Below are positions 35,897 through 44,644 of a stretch of DNA of 64,000 nucleotides, one piece after another (within the stretch, counting starts at the first letter, position 1; every line of letters starts with the position of its first letter). Made by a program: the position numbers and the translations under genes. This stretch comes from DSSM01 sp964484125. GTDB lineage: Bacteria; Bacteroidota; Ignavibacteria; Tepidaquicellales; Tepidaquicellaceae. Below the pieces are notes generated by a model. It saw only the letters and a list, made by a program, of their open reading frames with translations, was not told the origin of the DNA and did no database searches. The stretch covers positions 124,001 through 188,000 of the forward strand of contig CAZAEK010000001.1 in assembly GCA_964484125.1 (NCBI GenBank), in the 5' to 3' direction.

Positions 35897-36783
35897 TCTA
35901 ATATTTGCCCGATTTCTCTTTTTTGTTTTATACTTATAGATTTTTTGGAACTTGCTAAATCTAAAGCTTCCTTACCCAAAATTAAATACAATTCCTTTAT
36001 CACTTTTTCTTTTTTGATTTTTCCTAAATGCATTTTGACAGTATCAATATCTCCCCTTTCAAATGGTCCGCTAAGTGACTTCACTGTGCCAAGTTCAAAA
36101 ATATTTTCTAATGCTTTATAGATTATTGGCTTGTATAAATTTAAAGCTTTTTCTTTTGGAATACCGGCTTTAATTGAAATCTTCTCAAGGATACTTAAAT
36201 ACGAAACTAAAAAATTTGATGAAAAAACACTGGCTAAGTGATACATTTCCTTGTTTTGGGAATTTATCAGTATTCTATTCGATTTTAATTTGCGTATTAC
36301 GCCGGAAGCAAAATTAATAAATCTATGACCGCCTTCTATTCCTATATAAATCCTCCTTAGAAGACCTGTGTCTTTATTGCTTATATTTGTAAAAGTCTGT
36401 ATTGGATGAAATGAACCCTTATTTATATTTAATAGACCTTTAATTTTTAAAATCTCAGATGATTTTGCGCCGCTTGTGTGGAAGACAATCTTATCACTAA
36501 AATCAATACCGAGTTTATTAATTTGTCTAACAACTGACTCAATTTGCGAATCTTTCACAGCTATAATTAACACATCAAACCCTGTTTTAGTTAAGCTATT
36601 TATACTATGAATTACTTTAATGTTTTTATTTATCTGCTTTATTTTATTATTAGTTATGATATTTTTATCAATTACCGCATTAATATTATAACCCTTGCTT
36701 TTTAGTTCATAATACAGTGCTGAACCAAGTTTTCCAAATCCAATGATTGCTATATTTTTTCTTTTATTCAAATCTTTTTTCAA
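35893..36783 (-). CDS. Rossmann-like plus DUF2520 protein
   Basis: A 296-residue protein with an N-terminal NAD(P)-binding fold (IAIIGFGKLGSALYYELKSKGY, about 12-33) and a helical DUF2520 domain from about residue 150 (GIEGGHRFINFASGVIRKL, YHLASVFSSNFLVSYLSI). It resembles 6-phosphogluconate/pyrroline-5-carboxylate reductase folds; the reaction is unknown. The best start is a TTG inside the end of dtd (20-base overlap), as no upstream ATG is available. Part of a compact minus-strand run with dtd and prmC. Confidence 0.8.
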   Translation of the reverse strand: MKKDLNKRKNIAIIGFGKLGSALYYELKSKGYNINAVIDKNIITNNKIKQINKNIKVIHSINSLTKTGFDVLIIAVKDSQIESVVRQINKLGIDFSDKIVFHTSGAKSSEILKIKGLLNINKGSFHPIQTFTNISNKDTGLLRRIYIGIEGGHRFINFASGVIRKLKSNRILINSQNKEMYHLASVFSSNFLVSYLSILEKISIKAGIPKEKALNLYKPIIYKALENIFELGTVKSLSGPFERGDIDTVKMHLGKIKKEKVIKELYLILGKEALDLASSKKSISIKQKREIGQILE

Positions 36784-37219
36784 TTATTATAGTTACAGGA
36801 CCATCGTTTTCTAATCTGACTTTCATATATGCTGCAAAAACTCCGCTTTTAACCTTATCGCGACCTAATTTATCACGACATTTTTTAAGGAAAAATTCGT
36901 ACAGATTATTTGCCTTTTCCGGCTCTTCAGCAAAAATAAAGCTCGGTCTGTTTCCGCTTTTTTTACCATCACTTATTAAGGTGAATTGCGATATTACAAG
37001 TATCTCACCATCAACATCTGAAAGACTTAAATTCATTTTATCGTCATTATCTGTAAATATTCTTAAATCACAAGTTTTATTTGCAATATATTCTGCTTCT
37101 TTTTCAGAATCACCTTTTTGAATTCCTACAAGAACGAGAAACCCTTTTTTTATAGACGAATAAATTTCTCCATCAATAGTAACTGACGCTTCATTTACTC
37201 TTTGAATTACTGCTTTCAT
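36764..37219 (-). CDS. dtd: D-aminoacyl-tRNA deacylase
   Basis: Removes D-amino acids (and glycine from tRNA-Ala) mischarged on tRNA. 151 residues, normal. The two active-site motifs are present: SQFTL (about 76-80) and GPVTIII (about 138-144, Gly-cisPro). Begins MKAVIQRVNEASV as in most homologues. It overlaps prmC by 4 bases upstream and the DUF2520 gene by 20 bases downstream. Confidence 0.95.
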   Translation of the reverse strand: MKAVIQRVNEASVTIDGEIYSSIKKGFLVLVGIQKGDSEKEAEYIANKTCDLRIFTDNDDKMNLSLSDVDGEILVISQFTLISDGKKSGNRPSFIFAEEPEKANNLYEFFLKKCRDKLGRDKVKSGVFAAYMKVRLENDGPVTIIIEKRFE

Positions 37220-38082
37220 TTCCTTATTATCATAATTCTTGTTATACCGGAATAATCTTTTTTAAAGACCAGATTATTATTTGTAAAAATTTCTCTCAGA
37301 CTTTTTTCCTGATTATATCCTATTTCAAGGAATACAGATGATTTCGATTCTTTAGTAAGATTTTGTATTTTTTTGTAAAAAGTAAGTCCGTCATTTTCAT
37401 CGGTCAGTGCAAATCTTGGCTCGAAATTTTTTACATCTTTATCAAGTTGCAGGAAATCCGAAATTGAGATATATGGTGGATTAGCAACAATGTAATTGTA
37501 TTCTTTTTCTATTTTCTCTATATCAAAAAAATCCTGATGTATAAAATTAATATTTCCATTCGGCACATTATTATTTTTAGCATTTATTTCCGCAATTTCA
37601 ATTGCATCTTTTGATATTTCAATTGCATCTATTTTGCACTCAATGCCTCTTTTCTCAGTCTCTTTTGATAAAGCAATTGAAATGCAACCGCTGCCTGTTC
37701 CTATTTCAAAAATTCTGATTTGTTTTTTAGCAGATAAATAAATATCCTTCAGAATCTCCTCTACGAGTATTTCTGTCTCAGGTCTTGGTATCAGGACGGA
37801 TTTATTTACCTTAATATCATAACCAAAGAAATTTGTTTTACCTGTTATATATTGAAGCGGTTCATGATTCAGTCTGCGGATTAATGCGTTTTTAAATTTA
37901 TTTCTCTCTTCAACATTTAATGGTTTTTCAAAATCTAAATAAAGTTTCATTCGGTCACAATTTAATACATCAGCCATTAATAATTCTACATTTAATCTTG
38001 ATTCATGAAATCCCTTTGATGCAAGCAAATCTGTAGAATATTTAAGTATATCAATTAATCGGGTTAATTGAGTTTTTTGCAT
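37216..38082 (-). CDS. prmC: Release factor glutamine methyltransferase
   Basis: Methylates the GGQ glutamine of release factors RF1/RF2. 288 residues: N-terminal helical domain, then a SAM-binding domain with IFEIGTGSGCISIAL (about 118-132) and the NPPY catalytic motif (VANPPYISIS near residue 200). First gene of a tight minus-strand set with dtd, or second after the amidohydrolase-like gene, which ends 3 bases upstream. Confidence 0.94.
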   Translation of the reverse strand: MQKTQLTRLIDILKYSTDLLASKGFHESRLNVELLMADVLNCDRMKLYLDFEKPLNVEERNKFKNALIRRLNHEPLQYITGKTNFFGYDIKVNKSVLIPRPETEILVEEILKDIYLSAKKQIRIFEIGTGSGCISIALSKETEKRGIECKIDAIEISKDAIEIAEINAKNNNVPNGNINFIHQDFFDIEKIEKEYNYIVANPPYISISDFLQLDKDVKNFEPRFALTDENDGLTFYKKIQNLTKESKSSVFLEIGYNQEKSLREIFTNNNLVFKKDYSGITRIMIIRK

Positions 38083-38085
38083 AAA

Positions 38086-39759
38086 TTATTTTTCTGCACT
38101 ATATACAACCTTACCTCCGAAAATTGTCTTAAGCACCTTTGTCTTTAACAGAACCTGAGGTTGTGAATTTATTATATCTTCAGATAATACAATAAAGTCT
38201 GCATATTTATCTTTTTCGAGTGTTCCTCTTGATTCTTCTTCAAATGCAGTATATACCGGCCATATTGTATATGATTTTAATGCATCTGTAATTGATATCT
38301 TTTGGTCAGGGTTTGGTATATTTATTTTTTCAGTAGTATCAATCATCTGTCTTGTTACAAGATAATACATCTGTATCAGTGGATTAATCTGCTGAAATGG
38401 GAAGTCTGAACCAACATTTAGCATTCCTGCAGATTCAAGCATAGATTTCCACATTCCCATATTCTGATAATTTGACTCATTAGTTATTAATGGTACAATC
38501 TGTATATCATCAATTACAACCTCTGGTCTCACAGAAGGTATTATTCCAAGGTTCTTCAACCTCGAAATATCTTCCTTCTTTGCAAATTCTATATGCTCTA
38601 TTCTTGTTCTATGATCTTTTGGACTTTTTGATTTATGAACTTTTTCTATAACATTTAATACATTATTGACTGCTTTATCCCCTACTGCTTTAATATTAAC
38701 CTGGAATTTTTTATCGTATGCCTGAGTAAGTAGTTCTTCCAATGCTTCATCTGAGCTGAATGTAGGATTTACTTTATTTTTTATTTTATACTCATCAAAC
38801 ATTGAAGCAAGCTGATATTCAAAAGCTCCGTCATAATCTATTGAAACACCTCTTATTGCAAGTTTTTCTTTATAATCTTTTTCTATTCCTTTTGTTATAT
38901 ATTCCTTATATGCTTCATCTCCTGAACTTAGTACTCCGTATATTCTTATCGGTAGTTTATTGCTGTCAATAAGTTGTCTGAATAGTGTTATGCTTTCTTT
39001 ATTTACTGTTCTGTCCTGAATTCCTACTATACCATATTTTAAAAGTTCATTTGAAGCAATTTCCACAAGCGAAAGCATATTCTCTTTAGTATATGTTCTG
39101 AAACTCGGATTTATCAGGGATGTTGCATCATCAAACAAAAATCCTGTTAGTTCACCTGAATCATCTTTTTCAATAGAACCGTTTTCCGGAGATTCGCTAG
39201 AAGGAGTTATTCTAATGGCATTTAACATTGCAGAATTACACAGGGCAATATTATATGTAACATCGAGTAAATAAACACAGTGTTCAGGCGCCAAATCGTC
39301 AAGATACTTTCTTGAAAGTTCAGCAATACTATCTGCAGTTGACTCTTCACCACCATAAAAAATAAGACCAATCCATGTTCCGGGTTTGAACCTGTTTTTT
39401 GCTTCATTAATTATCTTTTCAACTGATTTCCTGTTTTCAAATTTAGCTAAATTATAATTCGATAGATTTTGTGCAAAAAGTATTAGTGAGCCATCTGAAT
39501 CGGTGAATCCGGGTATAACTGTTTTACCCTGCAGATCAATCACTTCTGCTTTCTCAAATTTCTTTTTTAATTCTTCTGATTTTCCTGTTTCATATATTTT
39601 CCCTTCTTTTACTGCTAAGGCTTCAACTACATTATTATTCTTGTCGAAAGTATATATTTTCCCGTTTACATAAATTGTATCAGGCGATTTTGAACAAGAA
39701 CTTAGCATAACTACAATTAGTAGTAATGGTAAAACAAGCAACAGATTTATTCTTTTCAT
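38086..39759 (-). CDS. Amidohydrolase (YtcJ-like) lipoprotein with degenerate metal site
   Basis: A 557-residue lipoprotein: lipobox LSSC with cysteine 22. The fold is that of YtcJ/AepA-like amidohydrolases: VNGKIYTFD, GKTVIPGF (76-85), DRTVN, AVGDKAV, RIEHIEFA and NVGSDFPFQQINP follow the usual order, and the end GKYADFIVL-like KDKYADFIVLSED is typical. However, the first metal motif HxH (normally ...GFxDSHxHL) reads DSDGSLIL (Asp89, Ser91), and the second-site His before GD reads NIKAVGDKA. The His in RIEH and the Asp in GSDFP remain. Normal hydrolysis is doubtful. Known family members act on N-substituted amides; substrate here unknown. Confidence 0.75.
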   Translation of the reverse strand: MKRINLLLVLPLLLIVVMLSSCSKSPDTIYVNGKIYTFDKNNNVVEALAVKEGKIYETGKSEELKKKFEKAEVIDLQGKTVIPGFTDSDGSLILFAQNLSNYNLAKFENRKSVEKIINEAKNRFKPGTWIGLIFYGGEESTADSIAELSRKYLDDLAPEHCVYLLDVTYNIALCNSAMLNAIRITPSSESPENGSIEKDDSGELTGFLFDDATSLINPSFRTYTKENMLSLVEIASNELLKYGIVGIQDRTVNKESITLFRQLIDSNKLPIRIYGVLSSGDEAYKEYITKGIEKDYKEKLAIRGVSIDYDGAFEYQLASMFDEYKIKNKVNPTFSSDEALEELLTQAYDKKFQVNIKAVGDKAVNNVLNVIEKVHKSKSPKDHRTRIEHIEFAKKEDISRLKNLGIIPSVRPEVVIDDIQIVPLITNESNYQNMGMWKSMLESAGMLNVGSDFPFQQINPLIQMYYLVTRQMIDTTEKINIPNPDQKISITDALKSYTIWPVYTAFEEESRGTLEKDKYADFIVLSEDIINSQPQVLLKTKVLKTIFGGKVVYSAEK

Positions 39760-39950
39760 ATTTTATTTTTTATTTTGTTCATTATAGTAAATACACTAAT
39801 TTTAATAAATGTAAAAATGAGAAATATTTTTCTGAAAATATTGAACTTTTCGGATAAATCGGAGTTGAAATGTTAGACTATAAGTGTATCTTTTATGATT
39901 TTATGACAATAATTAATTATTAATGAAATTAGTAATATAAGTATAAACTA

Positions 39951-40541
39951 ATGAAATATATAAAGTTAATATTTATTTTCCTTTTTCCTGTGTTTATTCA
40001 GTCATGCACTGCTTCTTCTTATATTACGGATTGGAGAGACCCATCATTTTCCGGCAAAATCAGGAAAGTAATGGTCGTTGCACTGATAAAAGATTTCGAA
40101 TACCGGCTTGCTTATGAAACACAAATTACTGATATTTTAAAAGAAGCAGGTGTAGAAGCTGAATCATCTATGAATCTTCTTGGACTTGAAACGAAAATAA
40201 CCAAAGATGAACTAATATCCATTCTGAAAAAAGGTGGTTTTGATGCTATGCTTGCAGTTAAATATACCGGCTCTAAATCATATACAACCTTTGTCCCTTA
40301 TGGTTCATTCTATAACTGGTATTCATCAGGATTTGACTATATGTATTCTTCGGGATACATTGAAAAACATACTCAGGTTAATACTGAAGCAATCCTGTTT
40401 ACTAAAAAATCAGAAAATGCTGTTTGGTTTGCTTCGCTTAAGACAATTAATGCTTATAGCAGAGAAGATTTAGCTAAATCACTTGCCTCAGAAATAGGAA
40501 AAAGTTTAATTGATAATGCTATTATTAAATATTCAAAATAA
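39951..40541 (+). CDS. Small lipoprotein, DUF4136-like
   Basis: A 196-residue protein with a lipoprotein signal (lipobox FIQSC, cysteine 19). The mature part starts TASSYITDWRDPSF and contains KVMVVALIKDFEYRLAYETQITDILKEAGVEA, a pattern seen in DUF4136-like or related Bacteroidota lipoproteins. It lies 191 bases from the divergent amidohydrolase gene; that spacer shows no feature I can support. It is followed after 28 bases by the DUF6600-like gene. Function unknown. Confidence 0.6.
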   Translation: MKYIKLIFIFLFPVFIQSCTASSYITDWRDPSFSGKIRKVMVVALIKDFEYRLAYETQITDILKEAGVEAESSMNLLGLETKITKDELISILKKGGFDAMLAVKYTGSKSYTTFVPYGSFYNWYSSGFDYMYSSGYIEKHTQVNTEAILFTKKSENAVWFASLKTINAYSREDLAKSLASEIGKSLIDNAIIKYSK

Positions 40542-40569
40542 TTTTTTCTTTAACCTTAAATCTACAAAG

Positions 40570-41853
40570 ATGAAAAAAATAATAGTTATGATGACTTTCT
40601 TAATAAGTATCATGTATGGTTTTTATTCAGAGAGTCTTTTCGCTCAAAGAGAGGAAGAAAATGCAGAATTATTGATTGATAGCTTGCAGAACATGGAAGA
40701 TTTACTTGACTCAAACATTGCATATAAATCATTATATGACAGTCTCGATAAAGACGGAGACTGGGTAGCAATTAAAAAATCAGATTTTATTTTAAGCGTT
40801 GCTGGTGAAGAAGCCAATATTAATGAAATAGAATATCCGGATAATGAATATATTTATGTCTGGCGTCCTTTTGTTTCTTACTATGATAACTATTGGAATC
40901 CCTACAGTTATGGCAGATGGGTATTTACATATTCAGGATGGATATGGGTATCAAATTATAACTGGGGTTGGGCTCCATATCACTACGGTAGATGGCATTT
41001 TTCACTTTACTATGGTTGGATATGGATTCCGGGAAGAATATGGGCGCCAAACTGGTGTATGTGGAGACATCACGGGCATTATATCGGCTGGTATCCTCAC
41101 GGACCAAAGATTTACTGGTGGGATAAACATCACCGCCGGCATCACAACAGGGTAATCAAGACATATCCAAAGAACTGGACTTTCATAGAAAAGAAGAACT
41201 TTACACGTGAAATAACAAAAGATTTGATTATAAAAGATGATGATATTATTAAAAATTCAAAGAAATTAAAACTAACCCGTGATGATGAAACAAGAAAAAA
41301 ATACAACGGACCGGATGTAAAAGTTATATCTAATGAAACCGGGAAGAAAATTTCTCCTGTAGAAATCAAAACAACTGATGACAGAGTAAAACCAACTTTA
41401 AAAGATGATAATGTTAATGTGTACATAAAAGATCCTGCTGATAAACGGAGGGTAACTTCAGAACAAAATATTGAAAAAACAAAAAATAAGGAGAAATATA
41501 CGAAGTCATCACCTGAAAATGATGATTGGAACAAAAATAAAGAAAAAAATATTGATAGGGATTCAGAAACCACTAATACAAATACAAAGGAACAGAAACA
41601 AAAGACCGAAATTCCCCAAAATAAACCTGAAACTCCGAAAAACAGAACTGAAACTCCGAAAACAAATAATGAAAGTCCTCCCAAAAAATATGATGCACCT
41701 GAATATAATCCTCCGAAACAGGAAAGAAAGCAACCAAGACAGGAAACCCGTACACCTAAGCAGGAGACATCCCCTAAACAGTCTCCAAAAAATGAAAACA
41801 GGGAAAGGAATAGTAATAGAGAGATAAATAATAAATCCACAGAAAAAAATTAG
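40570..41853 (+). CDS. DUF6600-like exported protein with Trp/Tyr-rich core and charged tail
   Basis: A 427-residue protein. I chose the ATG at 40570 because it gives a clean signal peptide (MKKIIVMMTFLISIMYG...SLFAQ); an in-frame ATG at 40510 would overlap the upstream gene. Residues about 95-185 repeat aromatic motifs (YGRWVFTYSGWIWVSNYNWGWAPYHYGRW, cited in parts; WIWIPGRIWAPNW; GWYPHGP), matching the DUF6600 pattern. The last ~200 residues are low-complexity, rich in Lys, Glu, Asn, Thr and Pro. Probably periplasmic or surface-exposed; role unknown. Confidence 0.7.
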   Translation: MKKIIVMMTFLISIMYGFYSESLFAQREEENAELLIDSLQNMEDLLDSNIAYKSLYDSLDKDGDWVAIKKSDFILSVAGEEANINEIEYPDNEYIYVWRPFVSYYDNYWNPYSYGRWVFTYSGWIWVSNYNWGWAPYHYGRWHFSLYYGWIWIPGRIWAPNWCMWRHHGHYIGWYPHGPKIYWWDKHHRRHHNRVIKTYPKNWTFIEKKNFTREITKDLIIKDDDIIKNSKKLKLTRDDETRKKYNGPDVKVISNETGKKISPVEIKTTDDRVKPTLKDDNVNVYIKDPADKRRVTSEQNIEKTKNKEKYTKSSPENDDWNKNKEKNIDRDSETTNTNTKEQKQKTEIPQNKPETPKNRTETPKTNNESPPKKYDAPEYNPPKQERKQPRQETRTPKQETSPKQSPKNENRERNSNREINNKSTEKN

Positions 41854-41878
41854 TTAAATTTTGAAAATATAATAATTA

Positions 41879-41911
41879 ACTAAAGGTTGCTTTTTGCAAC
41901 CTTTAGTGTTT
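41879..41911 (+). terminator. Rho-independent terminator
   Basis: Twelve-base-pair stem ACTAAAGGTTGC/GCAACCTTTAGT (41879-41890 with 41896-41907), 5-base T loop, then GTTTTAAG. Closes the DUF6600-like transcript. Confidence 0.8.
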
Positions 41912-41984
41912 TAAGTCTAATACAATTTTTTTTTTTCTCTGATTTAACTATATTTACAAGACTCATTAACTAAACCCTTTTTTT

Positions 41985-42356
41985 ATGAAAGATAAAATCT
42001 TCTATTCTCAAGACAGTGGTTCATTTACACCACCACCTCCTCCGCCGCCACCTACCTCACCATCCGGTAGTGGTTATTCAAATCAGGATAAAGCTTCGAG
42101 CGCAGCTATCTGGGCATTAGTTCTTGGTATTGCTGCATGGGTACTTTGCGGTTTATTTGCCGCTGTTCCTGCATGGATCGTTGGGAAAAAAGAACTTAAT
42201 GCTATTGCCAATGGTACATCTTCCCCGGCTGGTAAAACAATGGCACAGATTGGAATGTGGCTCGGAATTATTCAGACAATTCTAAGCATTTTAGCTTTAA
42301 TTCTTGTTCTGATACTATTAGTTGCCGGTATCGGTTTAAACGAATTTGGTCGTTAA
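41985..42356 (+). CDS. DUF4190 membrane protein with polyproline N-terminus
   Basis: A 123-residue protein: a cytoplasmic head with eight consecutive prolines (about residues 16-23), then two transmembrane helices (about 40-63 and 92-117) around WIVGKKELNAIANG, the DUF4190 signature. Such proteins are found next to stress or division genes but have no known function. It is framed by terminators on both sides, so it is a single-gene unit. Confidence 0.75.
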   Translation: MKDKIFYSQDSGSFTPPPPPPPPTSPSGSGYSNQDKASSAAIWALVLGIAAWVLCGLFAAVPAWIVGKKELNAIANGTSSPAGKTMAQIGMWLGIIQTILSILALILVLILLVAGIGLNEFGR

Positions 42357-42375
42357 AATTTATTTGATTTTGGTC

Positions 42376-42399
42376 AGGGCGGTTAATCCGCCCTTTTTT
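42376..42399 (+). terminator. Rho-independent terminator
   Basis: Stem AGGGCGG/CCGCCCT (42376-42382 with 42388-42394), 5-base loop TTAAT, T-run to 42399. Ends the DUF4190 transcript 10 bases before the dut start. Confidence 0.88.
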
Positions 42400-42409
42400 A
42401 TATCTAAAT

Positions 42410-42856
42410 ATGAAACTAAAAATTTATTTTAAAAAATTCGATGAATCTATTGATTCAGCAATTCCTGAATATCATTCCTTAGATGCAGCAGGTATGGATT
42501 TATGTTCAGCTTCTTTGGAGACAATTTCCATCAATCCGGGAGAATATAAATTAATACCTACTAATATTGTAATCGAAATTCCAAAAGGTTATGAGGGTCA
42601 GGTAAGACCGCGAAGTGGATTAGCTTTGAAACATGGTATTACTGTTCTGAACTCTCCGGGAACTATTGATTCAGATTACCGGGGAGAAATTAAAGTCATA
42701 TTAATAAATCACGGAAAAGAACCTTTCAGTGTTTCTTTCAGGGATAGAATTGCTCAGTTGATTATTTCTGAATATAAAACCGCCGATCTTATTCCCGCAC
42801 AAAAACTTTCAGATACTAAACGTGGTGATGGCGGATATGGAAGTACAGGTAAATGA
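42410..42856 (+). CDS. dut: Deoxyuridine 5'-triphosphate nucleotidohydrolase
   Basis: Cleaves dUTP to dUMP and PPi, keeping uracil out of DNA and feeding dTMP synthesis. 148 residues, normal trimeric type. Motifs: AAGMDLCS (motif 1), RPRSGLALKHGI (motif 2), NSPGTIDSDYRGE (motif 3), DRIAQLII (motif 4) and RGDGGYGSTG (motif 5). Its end overlaps the methyltransferase gene by 4 bases. Confidence 0.96.
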   Translation: MKLKIYFKKFDESIDSAIPEYHSLDAAGMDLCSASLETISINPGEYKLIPTNIVIEIPKGYEGQVRPRSGLALKHGITVLNSPGTIDSDYRGEIKVILINHGKEPFSVSFRDRIAQLIISEYKTADLIPAQKLSDTKRGDGGYGSTGK

Positions 42857-43545
42857 ATACCGGAATATTATTTCTTGTTACAACTCCTATAGGAAATATT
42901 GCAGACCTCACAATAAGGTCTCTTCAGGTATTAAGGGAATGCGACATTGTAATTTGTGAAGAATTTAAAGAAGGAAACAAACTGCTTAAGCAGCTTGAGA
43001 TAAATAAAGAACTTATGAATCTGAATGAACACAATGAAAATAATGTATTGGAAGAATACATTCTTAAGTTATTGTCGGGTCAAAATATTGCAATGATTAC
43101 CGATTGCGGCACTCCGGGATTTGCTGATCCTGGTTTACTTCTGATTAACAGATGCATTGAAATGAATATTAAAATCGAATTCCTTGCCGGCGCTAATTCT
43201 GTTCTTACTGCTCTGGTGCTTTCTGGTTTTGATATTAGCAGATTCCGTTTCCTTGGCTTTCTTTCACCCAAATCTGATTTAAGAAAAAAGCAATTACAGG
43301 ATTTGAATACATTCAGATATTCTACCGTATTGATGGATACTCCATACAGATTAATGAATCTTCTGGAAGATATTAATAATGTAATACCTGAAAATAAGAT
43401 ATTTGTTGGTGCTAATCTTACTTCGGATGCGGAAGAACAATTCAGGGGTACTGCTTCAGAAATCATAGAAGAAATAAAAGCAAAAAATCCTGAGGGAAAA
43501 TACAAGGCAGAATTTGTCCTTGTAATTTCACCAAATCGTAAATAA
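42853..43545 (+). CDS. RsmI-like tetrapyrrole-methylase-family rRNA methyltransferase
   Basis: SAM-dependent methyltransferase of the tetrapyrrole methylase fold. ATPIGN-type motif LVTTPIGNIADLTIRSLQVLRECD (start), TDCGTPGFADPG (about 77-88) and LTALVLSGFDISRF match RsmI, which 2'-O-methylates C1402 of 16S rRNA. At 230 residues it lacks the C-terminal domain of E. coli RsmI (286); shorter forms are usual in Bacteroidota relatives. The canonical CEDTR is replaced by CEEFKEG. So family is sure, exact target less so. Confidence 0.8.
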   Translation: MNTGILFLVTTPIGNIADLTIRSLQVLRECDIVICEEFKEGNKLLKQLEINKELMNLNEHNENNVLEEYILKLLSGQNIAMITDCGTPGFADPGLLLINRCIEMNIKIEFLAGANSVLTALVLSGFDISRFRFLGFLSPKSDLRKKQLQDLNTFRYSTVLMDTPYRLMNLLEDINNVIPENKIFVGANLTSDAEEQFRGTASEIIEEIKAKNPEGKYKAEFVLVISPNRK

Positions 43546-43601
43546 AAAGACTTAACAGTATTTTGAATTGAAAATCATATTCACATTTGGTAATTTACAA
43601 T

Positions 43602-44597
43602 GTGAAAGTATCATATAAATCCTCCGGAGTCAACATTCCGAAAGCTGAAGATTTTGTCAACAAAATTAAACCCATTGTAAAAAGAACATTTAATAAATCG
43701 GTTCTTAGCGGTCTGGGTAATTTTGGCGCTTTTTTCAAACCTGATTTATCTCATTATGAAAATCCGGTCTTCGTTTCAAGTGTTGACGGAGTTGGGACAA
43801 AGATTAAAATTGCATCAGCTATAGGAATTTTTGATACAGTAGGAGAAGACCTTGTAAATCACTGCGTAAATGATATTGCAGTTTGCGGGGCAAAGCCTCT
43901 GTTTTTCCTCGATTATTACTCAGTCGGTAAATTAAATACAAGGAATGCAGTTGATATTGTAAAGGGATTGGTAAGAGGATGTGAGGCAAACGGATGTTCA
44001 CTTATCGGAGGTGAAACTGCTGAGATGCCCGGTCTATATCAGAAAGATGATTTTGACCTTGCAGGTGCAATTTTTGGTATTGTTGATAAAAAAGATATTG
44101 TAGATTACTCAAAAGTAAGAAAAGGTGACATAATGATTGGTGTTGAATCAACAGGTTTACATACTAACGGATATTCCCTTGTGAGAAAAATTTTTGATAG
44201 CAAGGCAAAATTAAATAAATACTACCCTGATTTAAGCAATAAGCTCGGTCTGGAATTATTAAAAGTTCACAGAAGCTATTTCGATTTAATCACAACACTT
44301 CGGAGTAAGTTTAATATAAAATCAATATCGCATATTACAGGTGGAGGAATTGAAGGGAATACAAAGAGAGTAATACCAAAGGACAGAGCGATGAAAATAG
44401 ATTGGAATTCATGGGAGAGACCGCCATTATTCAATATAATTCAGAAAACAGGAAATGTTCCTGAAAGTGATATGAGACGTACATTTAATCTTGGAATCGG
44501 AATGATATTTATAGTACCAGATGAACAGGCATCAGGTATTATCAGATTTATGAAATTTAAAAAAGAGAAAGCTTTCATTATTGGAAGCATTATATAA
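43602..44597 (+). CDS. purM: Phosphoribosylformylglycinamidine cyclo-ligase
   Basis: AIR synthase, purine step 5, directly after PurL chemistry. I prefer the GTG at 43602, which gives MKVSYKSSGVNI, the normal N-terminus; a TTG 15 bases upstream is possible. Motifs: SVDGVGTKIKIA, HCVNDIAVCGAKPLFFLDYY, GGETAEMPGLY, GLHTNGYSLVRK and HITGGGIEGNTKRV. 331 residues, standard. Not next to other pur genes; purL is at 17.8 kb. Confidence 0.95.
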   Translation: MKVSYKSSGVNIPKAEDFVNKIKPIVKRTFNKSVLSGLGNFGAFFKPDLSHYENPVFVSSVDGVGTKIKIASAIGIFDTVGEDLVNHCVNDIAVCGAKPLFFLDYYSVGKLNTRNAVDIVKGLVRGCEANGCSLIGGETAEMPGLYQKDDFDLAGAIFGIVDKKDIVDYSKVRKGDIMIGVESTGLHTNGYSLVRKIFDSKAKLNKYYPDLSNKLGLELLKVHRSYFDLITTLRSKFNIKSISHITGGGIEGNTKRVIPKDRAMKIDWNSWERPPLFNIIQKTGNVPESDMRRTFNLGIGMIFIVPDEQASGIIRFMKFKKEKAFIIGSII

Positions 44598-44644
44598 TTT
44601 TCAATAAACGGTTTACGAAATTAAATTATAGGAGAACTTTGGGT

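Noticed and set aside
41142..41840. Long open frame on the minus strand opposite the DUF6600-like gene
   Set aside because: It is the shadow of the low-complexity Lys/Pro-rich coding tail; its translation is repetitive Phe/Ser/Leu/Gly without domain features.
42020..42060. C/T/A-rich triplet run as a microsatellite
   Set aside because: It encodes the polyproline stretch of the DUF4190 protein with mixed proline codons; there is no perfect repeat unit.
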